Of a stretch of 64,000 nt of DNA, positions 31,301 through 37,420 are shown piece by piece. Origin of the DNA: Kordia antarctica (GTDB lineage: Bacteria; Bacteroidota; Bacteroidia; Flavobacteriales; Flavobacteriaceae). A model generated the notes under the pieces. That model had not been told where the DNA came from, ran no database searches, and saw nothing but the letters and a program-made list of their open reading frames with translations. The translations under genes were made by a program, and so were the position numbers. The stretch covers positions 2,137,501 to 2,201,500 of the forward strand of contig NZ_CP019288.1 of assembly GCF_009901525.1 (NCBI RefSeq), in the 5' to 3' direction. The stretch's first letter is position 1. The number at the start of each line of letters is the position of its first letter.

Positions 31301-31755
31301 ATATTTTTTATTTCTTTTCCAGATTGCTCATTTAAAATTTTTAAGTCTTCCTCATAATTTTTTCTTATACCATCTTTTGATGTTAAATATTTTGCTAGTT
31401 TTACATCTCCATTTAAAAACATTTTTTTTGAGGCTTTCCAGTTTGAATGAAGACCATCTAATGAACTTACCACATATTGAACAAGTGAAGTACTGTTAAT
31501 TTCATTCAGTAATGTATTGAAAATTGGGTCTGTTTGATTAGTGAAATTATCCTTTTCATTACTTAAACTACTATCCAAGTTAACTAGAGAATACTTTAAG
31601 CGTTCCTGAAAAAGATATAAAGCTTGAAATTCTTTAATATTTGTAATTGGTTTAAACTCTAATAGTGCCTCTTTTGATTGCAGGTTTTTAACTCCCAAAT
31701 TTTGATTGATAGGGAAAATGAAAAAAATAATTAATAAGAGAATATTACTTTTCAT
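25306..31755 (-). CDS. giant exported beta-rich protein, 2149 aa, unknown function
   Basis: I do not recognise this protein. It has a signal peptide (MKSNILLLIIFFIFPINQN), a helical region to about residue 330, then about 950 residues dominated by alternating beta strands separated by short turns (such as VKFDVSI-, LKVNID- and INLGINIP-type strands). An acidic, Gly-Asn-rich linker (MSGEDDGG, near 1320) follows, then a Cys-containing segment (CWKIGPFKIKC) and a further mixed region. Long arrays of repeated strands recall AsmA/TamB-type lipid-transfer grooves, but no signature was identified. It is the last gene of an operon with a proton-channel-like complex and overlaps the preceding gene by 11 bases, so it is probably the periplasmic part that the channel drives. 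Confidence 0.75.
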   Translation of the reverse strand: MKSNILLLIIFFIFPINQNLGVKNLQSKEALLEFKPITNIKEFQALYLFQERLKYSLVNLDSSLSNEKDNFTNQTDPIFNTLLNEINSTSLVQYVVSSLDGLHSNWKASKKMFLNGDVKLAKYLTSKDGIRKNYEEDLKILNEQSGKEIKNIGGEYNIVLLVLHEIHSEIPSLMDNWKFNSDSDNIELFCKAYVKIKSLNRLIKLFEEVSESKLLLKFNIPYPENLKELLVENRRLKECLRSKGKTDCNNVIKQLKENQNKIEGIINKFSRELINKNASEHGTYLDSINLKFNKQLKKGINFFNQPKKGLSSEFVDIKDNNNTVWTRIRFSTQIAPNLLNSKESIIADGMVSIVYKPNISSKNNSINRKINIFSDAEKLLNEVTKEKIKLVNIDNKLTQKQKNDSIKSLRVLLKNQIENNKFLLETALQNFQVEIPTGLTVKDIKLKTNKNGNYKFKTNHGGTVEYISINKPTITSSTIWPKFNTDIKIAQEFVNKLQLSKSLGITLSDVSLDSTLQAKLFFKWQPQDFLKTILNDIDSTKTIVIDINKIKVEDTIDFKKQLQKSIANSIAQKVEMHLKIYEKPRSSINNYLPIEAIESISVSSDEIGEGISGSFIIKPVGYEIFVSKFPEVKDVYKTKLEFNTGFKNDKAFLKVNIDKIDISVFLKPKIDSLISTTINSLEFKTEEELKNTALGIQNKVSITNANVDLVKKYIKFDVSIINIGNLGTAIINQEGLDIKLNKKYLESYAKNFLLEEISKNIDCESLKNSLDSLFGLPIKIESDCDLKNPVIDAVVTQKGYEHLKFKFGLKNNKLKLIDYPKKEVEKLLISRIKKILPKGEYYKLKNPKIEDGNFIIDLWLTIPTLKINEKVSLIKIDPFSGKPPSIEGLELSGIIEDKLKEGINKTKGFLPFDINFGDQRGIKLTKLEDLKLKEGVELLFSAEVNLHKNIKFKCEVSLKESGKFIPEFKNIKYDEKMLLSFLPDINTDKINGILKFNPIRFEGNIKFNIDALPIPPINFTLTKDKFDFTFDPEIEIKGAFQAGPLVILDPTFKLDFKQSEISTNAFMTVGVSESARETAKLVKLYGEIGFSYKNVGDFRSNSELVLLNFMPVMQGVSEGSLKNLYFKMDQSTVGKMREILEFNASVEFDGKNRILRANGKVDLLNVISADARLLCNYSKKDFLALEFEAKCNLPIGDFGVEGKTKMKPINPLSALNNAELGLNLKSKFEILGVDFNTGAIIMKVKPKNTKVNIELLGINLGINIPSPYGLDGDDIKDLILGLLDFDLSLKAKIDASKIKLDFSGLNIGFDKPSLEVKINLDMSGEDDGGKEGNGDNEKKAFEITELDNGDNNVNNSILKIQNSKEKQIDLKHIQTIIARQKKYSDCWKIGPFKIKCRTKYRTIREELFKTSNWLRVYGNNLPEDFGNYSCIYDTRTRVSSTGYKIEGLTAPINQHINNIFQVSRIDKLVDKGYSVIYSDSLLLNKLFHYKINILSFSKKDVPTSNKLESNFSSLETEKINPNIYNINIIYKNSDAYAFLSVDPEKLKSFVKNNIIKKLNNEDDFVRSKILSKFKNKGLNDLNLANKKLSIVAKNIITYEVSIIKPFKDENTAVKALGENEKYKSSVGDEKSIKREISQTPDNSHLVFVSETNYNIKHFDSLDVKIAKINSKNDLSSYKKFIQNRYINSVVDNIDTNLFPELKYKKKSIDKNILIKNSAQNIIDKIANNNFNSGYLIFEKNAITYVPNQNSNFFVEFEDKSNIDKATQKEYGSLISKSTGVVFEKINITNLKLSFKDVYSADISDAEFLTKVKKDINKYNVYRRLQIYLNEMIQSGGTPYFINAQISKPKIELQLWNNKEAIDFFITENVAIGDINLNPTSFSYFQKKSDIADKLGVNTSNLETVKKELETNNSLYFNHFIYKLIENESIKNNAIVKDFGNPSNKVYLKIEADEVIIGELISVEEDFYKYSLISISDKVNYTLYKNLRKEYEDKSFTPQLYLSRKFNSSYSIEKVASDVSNSSKFFDLILEPLLEHKKNKAYIQSTQNLGENYRYKALLFIDGNIKMVWEQNNKNIKPQVIHLGLVDNIKKILEIASDPSRIPRLVKTNLSNLSDSQLADFILSSLESTDDWNRIYSIINPLVFHKERVQ

Positions 31756-32371
31756 CGATTATGTCTTTAAGTCGCCTTTGACTATGCTCTCCAATTTTTA
31801 GAATATTTATTTTACTGGATATTTTGTTATCAATATCTAATGTCTTTAGCTTATGGGTTATTGAAATGGAATTAACATCTATTTCTTTCGTCAATTCCTC
31901 TTTACTATTTGAATAATTATTTAAACCTAATTTATTGGTATTATAATACAAAACACCCACTGTATAATCATTAAGTGATTCTCCATGAGTAGGAACATAA
32001 ATCGTATAAGTATCAATTAAATTATTTTCAAAAACTTTCTGAGGACCTAAAACATAAACACTGTAATTAGGTTCTGTTTCAAATTCGATTAATCCAGTTT
32101 CTTTACTTCTTACAATCCCTTGTCCATCATTCTTTGTATATATCACAGCGTTTGAATTGTTAATATAAAACTTCAATTCAGCACCATTTAATATTTGAAT
32201 ATTCTGAGCGCTCACTTCTATAGTATATTCAAAGAAGTTTCTAGGATATGCCTGACCTTTAGAACTTTTATCTTGACTATATGCTATAATTACCATTAAT
32301 ACAGCAGAAGAACATAGAAAAGCTGTTAGCATATCTAGAAAACCAATCCTTAAAGTTTTAGTATTGCTCAT
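31745..32371 (-). CDS. MotB/ExbD-like single-helix membrane protein, subunit 2
   Basis: This 208-aa protein starts with a short cytoplasmic tail and one membrane helix, IGFLDMLTAFLCSSAVLMVI. The aspartate D13 at the start of the helix sits where MotB has its proton-binding Asp32 (YADFMTAMM), with the same D-x-x-T-A spacing. The rest is a periplasmic beta-rich domain (about residues 30-208) without an OmpA-like peptidoglycan motif. It overlaps the preceding subunit gene by four bases and the giant-protein gene by 11. In known 5:2 rotary motors a dimer of such subunits sits inside a MotA/ExbB pentamer; here two different subunits may form the pair. Confidence 0.7.
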   Translation of the reverse strand: MSNTKTLRIGFLDMLTAFLCSSAVLMVIIAYSQDKSSKGQAYPRNFFEYTIEVSAQNIQILNGAELKFYINNSNAVIYTKNDGQGIVRSKETGLIEFETEPNYSVYVLGPQKVFENNLIDTYTIYVPTHGESLNDYTVGVLYYNTNKLGLNNYSNSKEELTKEIDVNSISITHKLKTLDIDNKISSKINILKIGEHSQRRLKDIIDEK

Positions 32372-32973
32372 TTACAATCAATAAAAGGTTTTTTTGTTAC
32401 AAGTTCATTTTGATCTTTAATATTGAATTCTACTCTTATACTTTCACTAGTACAAGTGAAATTCTCGTTGTACGCTTTATATCCATTGAATTTATCTTTT
32501 TTGTTGGTTAATAATGAAGATGCTTCAATAATTGCGGTTCTAATAACTCCATTTTGGAATACTGGATCTGTTAATTTGAATTCTATATTATTCTGATCAT
32601 TGATGTGATATCCTAGGAATTGAATTTTATTTTTAAAAAATATTACTCTCTGATCTTTTTTATCATCTATGTTCGTCCATTCGAAGCCCTGATTATTTTT
32701 TCTGAATTTTTCTTTGTAATTATTTAATTCTTTCGTTGATAGTTCCGCTATTTCAACAATCTTTATGGATGTCATTTTTCCTTTAATCTTTTCGGAGGGA
32801 ATAGGAAGATTAATATCATTACCCGCACTACTGTTAATCCCAATTTCATCAACATCAGAGTTTGCTAGAGATTTTCCTCCGACTTTTAATGAGAAAATTA
32901 TAAAAAGTAGAATACAAGCAACAGCTGAATTAAAAAGAAGATCCTGAAACCCTATTTTAGCACTTTCATTCAT
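32368..32973 (-). CDS. MotB/ExbD-like single-helix membrane protein, subunit 1
   Basis: This 201-aa protein has the same layout as its neighbour: a short N-terminal tail, a membrane helix KIGFQDLLFNSAVACILLFI with D11 at the expected proton-binding position, and a periplasmic domain with beta-strand character and two cysteines near the C terminus. The two subunits are different in sequence beyond the helix, so they are not recent duplicates. The gene overlaps the channel-like gene by eight bases and the second subunit gene by four, which implies strict co-translation. ExbD, TolR, MotB and ZorB are the known relatives by architecture. Confidence 0.7.
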   Translation of the reverse strand: MNESAKIGFQDLLFNSAVACILLFIIFSLKVGGKSLANSDVDEIGINSSAGNDINLPIPSEKIKGKMTSIKIVEIAELSTKELNNYKEKFRKNNQGFEWTNIDDKKDQRVIFFKNKIQFLGYHINDQNNIEFKLTDPVFQNGVIRTAIIEASSLLTNKKDKFNGYKAYNENFTCTSESIRVEFNIKDQNELVTKKPFIDCK

Positions 32974-34150
32974 CTTTGAGCAGTTTTGTATTCTTTATAA
33001 GAAATGGATTAAACATTTTGAATAAACTCAAAATCATACCTAGAACAAATGCCATAAGTGTAGTTGTAAAAGCAATGCTTAATGCATTTGTTATATCAGA
33101 TATAGATAAGGCAGCATTAACGCTACCATTTGCTAGAGGTATTTTATATGCATCACCCAATGCCTTCATTAATCCTAGAATAGTACCAATAAAACCAAAA
33201 ATAGGAAGAGAGTCTTCTCCCCAAGAGTAAATCAAAGCATACTTATATTTGCTATTATTTTCTGGTTTGTAAGTCAAAATGATATTTAAGCAAAATGTAA
33301 ATACGATTATCATAATCAATTGCATAATACCATTAAAGACCATTACCCAATCTCTTGCTTTAGACACATTAGAATCATTGCTAATAGCAATTAATAATTT
33401 TGAGTAGAAATCCTTAATTTGCTGATATTGCTCTAGACTTTTACCATCAGAAATGGATTCGTATTTATTCTTAATATCGGTATGATTAAACATAATTGAA
33501 GTAGTCTCTTCTAACGAGGTGTTTCGCCCCCACAAAGAGGGAAATAAATCTTTTGGAAAAGAGTAAATGAAAATATTTGTTGGGTTCAGCTTAGCATCAT
33601 TATTAACGTCTTTGCGAGCGTCTTCTAGAAGCTGAACGTACTTTTCGAAGGAACCAGGGCTTCTAGCTAAACTTTTAATTAAAGCTTTCTTTACTTCATT
33701 GTCATTATTTTTCAATAATGGATTTGCAGGAGTATTTCCAAAATCTTTATTAAGCTCAAGCAGAGTAGTTATTCCACTATCTTGATTTTTATCATTAAAA
33801 ACCGAACAAATTGTTGAGGATGCCTTTTTAAAAACATTATCATTTTCGAAATTAGCAAATGATTTATCTTTTGATAAAACCCCAATGTTCTGCAGAATTC
33901 TCCAAGTGAGTTTCATTTCAGAAACAGAGTTAAAATAATCATTTTGATTATTGCCTGTCAATAAAACACCTTTTAAAGCAGGGTCTCCATCAAATAAATA
34001 TTCTTTAAATGTTGCTTCTTCAATAGCGGATTCTAAATTTTCAAATGAAGCCCAAACCAGAGCCCCATAAATAAACCAACCAATTAATAAACTAAGTGAT
34101 ACTTTTTTTATCAATCTAACATTTCGTTTTAAAATTTCAATAATCTTCAT
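32966..34150 (-). CDS. MotA/TolQ/ExbB-like proton channel protein with large periplasmic insert
   Basis: Four membrane helices are visible: about 18-36, 268-288, 315-335 and 355-376. The last two carry the family signature: PIFGFIGTILGLMKALGDA and ALSIAFTTTLMAFVLGMIL, the G-x-x-G-T-x-x-G and T-T helices of MotA/TolQ/ExbB. The last three helices match the ExbB fold. Unlike ExbB there is an extra N-terminal helix followed by about 230 periplasmic residues. It should form a pentameric channel around the MotB/ExbD-like subunits and use the proton or sodium gradient. It is not ZorA, which has a long cytoplasmic tail, and no ZorC/ZorD/ZorE genes are nearby. Confidence 0.8.
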   Translation of the reverse strand: MKIIEILKRNVRLIKKVSLSLLIGWFIYGALVWASFENLESAIEEATFKEYLFDGDPALKGVLLTGNNQNDYFNSVSEMKLTWRILQNIGVLSKDKSFANFENDNVFKKASSTICSVFNDKNQDSGITTLLELNKDFGNTPANPLLKNNDNEVKKALIKSLARSPGSFEKYVQLLEDARKDVNNDAKLNPTNIFIYSFPKDLFPSLWGRNTSLEETTSIMFNHTDIKNKYESISDGKSLEQYQQIKDFYSKLLIAISNDSNVSKARDWVMVFNGIMQLIMIIVFTFCLNIILTYKPENNSKYKYALIYSWGEDSLPIFGFIGTILGLMKALGDAYKIPLANGSVNAALSISDITNALSIAFTTTLMAFVLGMILSLFKMFNPFLIKNTKLLKDE

Positions 34151-34168
34151 AAATGCTCAATTCAATTA

Positions 34169-34696
34169 TTAATTATTCAACTTTTCAATTGCTTTATAAA
34201 TATAGTAAGGGGTAGAATCTGATTCTCTAATTGGAATTTGAAGATTTATTTTTTGTAATACTACGAGAACAAATGATATACAATCATTTTTATTAATGCC
34301 ATATTGCATTGTACTATTTTCCCAGCTAAAAACAACATCTTTTATTTTATCATATTGAGATTTATTAATTTCAATTTTAAAAGAAGCTTTGACATCTTCA
34401 GGATCTTCACTCATAAGTTCACCTTGAACTATTTTTCCACTTAACCATTGTGGAGTTCCATACTTAATACCTTCCTTAGGAGCAAAACCTCTATATTGAG
34501 GAGCTTTGAATACTTTATTACTTTTCATTTCATAGCCAATGAAAATATGACCCAGACTTATTCCAGATATCCCACTTGAAAGATCTCTAGCTCCAATCGT
34601 CAAATAGTATTTATCATTTTTTTGAGCAAAAAGAGACAATGAAATCAATAAGAGTATTAGTGTTAAGTTATTTTTAAAATTTAAAGTGTTCTTCAT
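34169..34696 (-). CDS. exported permuted papain-like (LRAT/NlpC-type) protein
   Basis: The 175-aa protein has a signal peptide (ending SLFAQ near residue 25). Its mature part has GHIFIGYE (H50) and, later, NKNDCISFVLVVLQ (C139). In permuted NlpC/P60 and LRAT-like enzymes the catalytic histidine comes before the cysteine in just this way (compare the N-C-x-x-F-V motif). Such enzymes act as acyltransferases, lipases or amidases. It is the first gene of the operon, 18 bases before the channel gene, so it is probably a periplasmic enzyme of the same system. The catalytic reading is from motif spacing only. Confidence 0.6.
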   Translation of the reverse strand: MKNTLNFKNNLTLILLLISLSLFAQKNDKYYLTIGARDLSSGISGISLGHIFIGYEMKSNKVFKAPQYRGFAPKEGIKYGTPQWLSGKIVQGELMSEDPEDVKASFKIEINKSQYDKIKDVVFSWENSTMQYGINKNDCISFVLVVLQKINLQIPIRESDSTPYYIYKAIEKLNN

Positions 34697-34925
34697 TTTT
34701 AAAATTTTAGCATAAAATCTATATAGACTTGATTTTCAATATTCAAGCACATAAATTTAATGAATTAAAAACTAATATTTTATACCTTATAATGGGTATA
34801 TTTTAAAATGGTTTTTAGGAAAGGTTTTTCATTTAGTTAATTTATAAAAATGGAAATTATTAAAACACTCTGAATTCAGATTGTTTTGAAGGTGGATTCT
34901 ATTAATGACAAGGCACTAACGAATT

Positions 34926-35018
34926 AACAATCAACTCCAAATCCTCCTCCAAAAAGTTCGAACTCCTTCTCTCCGACTCCACAAAAACCCTTATAATCAA
35001 TCGATTATGAGGGTTTTT
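34926..35018. repeat. 67-bp direct repeat, copy 1, with terminator hairpin
   Basis: Bases 34926-34992 match 54311-54377 at 63 of 67 positions. The repeat contains GTTCGAA followed by CTCCGACTCCACA, which recalls the T-arm and acceptor end of a tRNA, but no tRNA body lies upstream. A strong hairpin follows directly (AAAACCCTT...GAGGGTTTT, about 34984-35018). The rest of 34697-35090 holds no gene that I can see. Two copies flanking a 19.3-kb accessory segment could be attachment sites or a dispersed terminator repeat. Confidence 0.6.
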
Positions 35019-35090
35019 ATTATTATTTAACATTTAGTATTGTTAATTTCTATCTGAAGTAAATAATAACCAACCTACTGTATATTAAAT

Positions 35091-36053
35091 TATTGAGTTA
35101 GTCATTTAACTTCCGTATCTTGTTATCAATAAAAACGGAGTTTATGGAAGCATTTAAAGGACAAAATATACTGAGCTTTATAAAAGAATTGCCAGATGAT
35201 GAAGCCTGTAAGGCTTATTTGGCTAAAATAAAATGGCAAGATGGTTTTAAATGTATGAAATGTGGTCATACAAAAGGTTGTGAAAAATCTGGATATAGGT
35301 ATCATTGTTATAGTTGTAATCATGTGGAAAGTGCTACAGCAAATACGTTATTTCATAAGGTGAAGTTTGGATTACAAAAAGCATTTTGTGTAGTATTTGA
35401 AATGAGTACAAGTAGTAAAAGTGTATCAAGTATTCAGATGGGTAAGCGCTTCAATATTCGACAAGGTACCGCTTGGTTTTTTATGCAAAAAGTTAGAAAA
35501 ACAATGAAGAGTAGCCAACAATATCCTTTATCAGAATTAGTTCATGTAGATGAATTTACGGTAGGTGGAAAAGAAGAAGGTAAACAAGGTAGAAGCTATG
35601 ATTCTAAAAAGAAAAAGGCAGTAATAGCAGTAGAACTGAGCAAGAAACATCAAATTAAGCGAGTATATGTAAGGTCTATTGATGATTACTCAGCCAAATC
35701 TTTAACACCAATATTTGAAGAACACATAAGTACAACGGCACAAATAGTGACCGATAAATGGAGAGGATATTCACCTTTAAAAAAGGATTATAAAATTGAA
35801 CAAAAATTTAGTAACAATGGTAAGAATTTTAAGGAATTGCATATTGTAATCATGCAATTGAAATCTTGGTTAAGAGCCATCCCAACTCATGTTAGTAAAT
35901 GGCATGTCCAAGCTTACTTTGATGAGTTTTGTTTTAGAATTAATCGTTCTCAATTTAAAGAAACTATTTTTCATAAAACTATAGAAAGAATGGTTATTGC
36001 AAAACCTATTTATCATAAAAACATTAAACGGATACTAAGTGTGTAACTCAATA
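35091..36053 (+). mobile_element. IS1595-family (ISXO2-like) insertion sequence
   Basis: TATTGAGTTA at 35091-35100 is matched inverted by TAACTCAATA at 36044-36053; similarity continues outward (ATATTAA.. on both sides), so the ends may lie a few bases further out. The element is about 0.96-0.98 kb and holds one intact transposase gene. I could not define a clean target-site duplication. It inserted beside an older IS982-like remnant. Confidence 0.7.
35144..36046 (+). CDS. IS1595-family transposase (ISXO2-like)
   Basis: The start at 35144 (MEAFKGQNILSFIKELPDDE) is preferred to an in-frame start 24 bases upstream. An N-terminal zinc ribbon (FKCMKCGHTKG and YHCYSCNH) is followed by an ISXO2-like DDE domain: VHVDEFTVGG (first Asp), IVTDKWRGY (second Asp) and a late acidic and Asn-rich motif (HVQAYFDEFCFRINR). 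The order and length (about 300 aa) are those of IS1595 transposases. The frame is intact, so the element may still be active. Confidence 0.93.
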   Translation: MEAFKGQNILSFIKELPDDEACKAYLAKIKWQDGFKCMKCGHTKGCEKSGYRYHCYSCNHVESATANTLFHKVKFGLQKAFCVVFEMSTSSKSVSSIQMGKRFNIRQGTAWFFMQKVRKTMKSSQQYPLSELVHVDEFTVGGKEEGKQGRSYDSKKKKAVIAVELSKKHQIKRVYVRSIDDYSAKSLTPIFEEHISTTAQIVTDKWRGYSPLKKDYKIEQKFSNNGKNFKELHIVIMQLKSWLRAIPTHVSKWHVQAYFDEFCFRINRSQFKETIFHKTIERMVIAKPIYHKNIKRILSV

Positions 36054-36073
36054 TATTAATATTTCATTGCGAT

Positions 36074-36324
36074 TCAAATCTGCTGATATATTGAAGCCGT
36101 AATCTTTGATAGAACTCGATTCTTAAACTCATCAAATTATTTTAAGTATTTCTTCTAATAATAAACTGATCATAAAGCTGAGAAAATGATGTTTCTACAG
36201 GTTTCCTAAATTTTTTGAAAATATATAAATATTCTCTACTGAGTAGTAATTCGTTATCTATGATTTCCGTTCCATCGCCCGCTATTGCTACGGGTTGAGG
36301 TTGTTTAATCTCAAAAAATGTCAC
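36074..36324 (-). pseudogene. IS982-family transposase remnant
   Basis: A 60-codon frame (36142-36324) ends with FRKPVETSFSQLYDQFIIRRN, the C-terminal signature of IS982-type transposases (R-K-x-x-E-T-x-F-S-Q-L). After a stop, a second frame gives FKNRVLSKITAS at 36092-36127, the next expected stretch. The catalytic N-terminal part is missing and the frame is shifted, so this is a dead fragment. It lies directly next to the IS1595 element and downstream of the RING-like genes. Confidence 0.7.
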
Positions 36325-36379
36325 GCTCTATACTAATGTATCTTATGTTTTTTTGGTTAGAATATTATCATCAATTATA

Positions 36380-37270
36380 TTAGTTTACAGTAAAATATGA
36401 AAAATGTATTTTTTTTTCATCGTGCCATAGTTCGTATGTATGTACTCCTTTTTTATAACTATAACCTCTTCTATTTCCCCATCCATTTAAAATTAAGTCC
36501 TTAAAATTACTACTACTTGATTCAATTTTTGAAGTTTGTGAATATGTATATCCTTCTGGCGATAACTTTCCCTTTTTTAAAATTTTATTTGAATCAAATA
36601 TTTTAATTTTAAATTCCATTTCTCTTGACATTGGAAGGGAAGATACATAAGTGATTTTTGGGCGGATATACTTAACACTTGTGTATATTTTATCTCCGTA
36701 ACTACCACTATCTGGCTTAAAATAAATACCTAAAATAGAAATGTTTTGCTGAGAATTAATTTTATTTCTGAGTGTTACAATTTCTGATTCTAATTTTACC
36801 GAAGCTTGTCTTGCAGTTTTTAAATTTTCAGAATACTGATCTTTTAATTTTTGAGTTCCTTGTTTTAGTTCATAATTTTCTGTATCTAAGCTTTCAATTG
36901 TATCATATAACCCTATTTTATGAATTTGTTCTTTCTCATACAAATAATACCAATATCCAAAAAGATTTGCAAATACAATTGTTGCTAATAAGAATATTAT
37001 GCAATGATTTTGATAACTTTTAGTAATTATTGGTGTAATTTCTGGCTTTCCATATTCTGTATTTGGAATATATGATAGTGTACCTTTTTGGTTACAACAC
37101 GTACTTTTTTTAGAATTAATCCATACCGATTTTAAATATATCGTTTTGCATTTGGCACATACACATACTTCATCTCCAACTTTCAATAGATTCCTGGTTA
37201 CAGGATCTACACGATGATCCGCTAATATTGAAGGATGTTTTGCCCTATTAATAATTATTGAATTGCTCAT
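36380..37270 (-). CDS. membrane protein with degenerate RING-like zinc motif, copy 2
   Basis: Residues 1-112 are nearly the same as in the upstream copy: an N-terminal segment NRAKHPSILADHR, then KVGDEVCVCAKCKTIYLKSV with a C-x-x-C pair and later STCCNQ, then a membrane helix (about 88-108). The motif recalls prokaryotic RING/treble-clef domains (G-D-x-x-x-C-x-x-C...C), but the first zinc pair and the usual His-Cys are missing. A coiled coil (about 115-170) and a beta-rich C-terminal domain follow. It is the last gene of the ubiquitin-like operon and could tether or act as a ligase-like partner. Its 5' end carries duplicated sequence from the 3' end of the JAMM gene. Confidence 0.6.
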   Translation of the reverse strand: MSNSIIINRAKHPSILADHRVDPVTRNLLKVGDEVCVCAKCKTIYLKSVWINSKKSTCCNQKGTLSYIPNTEYGKPEITPIITKSYQNHCIIFLLATIVFANLFGYWYYLYEKEQIHKIGLYDTIESLDTENYELKQGTQKLKDQYSENLKTARQASVKLESEIVTLRNKINSQQNISILGIYFKPDSGSYGDKIYTSVKYIRPKITYVSSLPMSREMEFKIKIFDSNKILKKGKLSPEGYTYSQTSKIESSSSNFKDLILNGWGNRRGYSYKKGVHTYELWHDEKKIHFSYFTVN

Positions 37271-37420
37271 TTTTTTCCAAAGAGTCTAAAATTGTATATT
37301 CTTGAAGTTTTACAGGATATTGATTCGTATTGATAAACTGAATTTAGATGAATATTATTTTTTTAATATATAGAGTATCTGATTTCGAATTCTAGATATT
37401 GTAATAATTAAGGCTTAATT

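Noticed and set aside
32966-34150. Zorya (ZorA/ZorB) assignment for the channel operon
   Set aside because: There is no ZorC, ZorD or ZorE gene and no long cytoplasmic tail, there are two B-type subunits, and a giant exported partner is present; Zorya does not fit.
34926-34992. tRNA gene at the direct repeat
   Set aside because: Only a T-arm-like and acceptor-like stretch exists; no D-arm, anticodon arm or 5' acceptor strand lies upstream.
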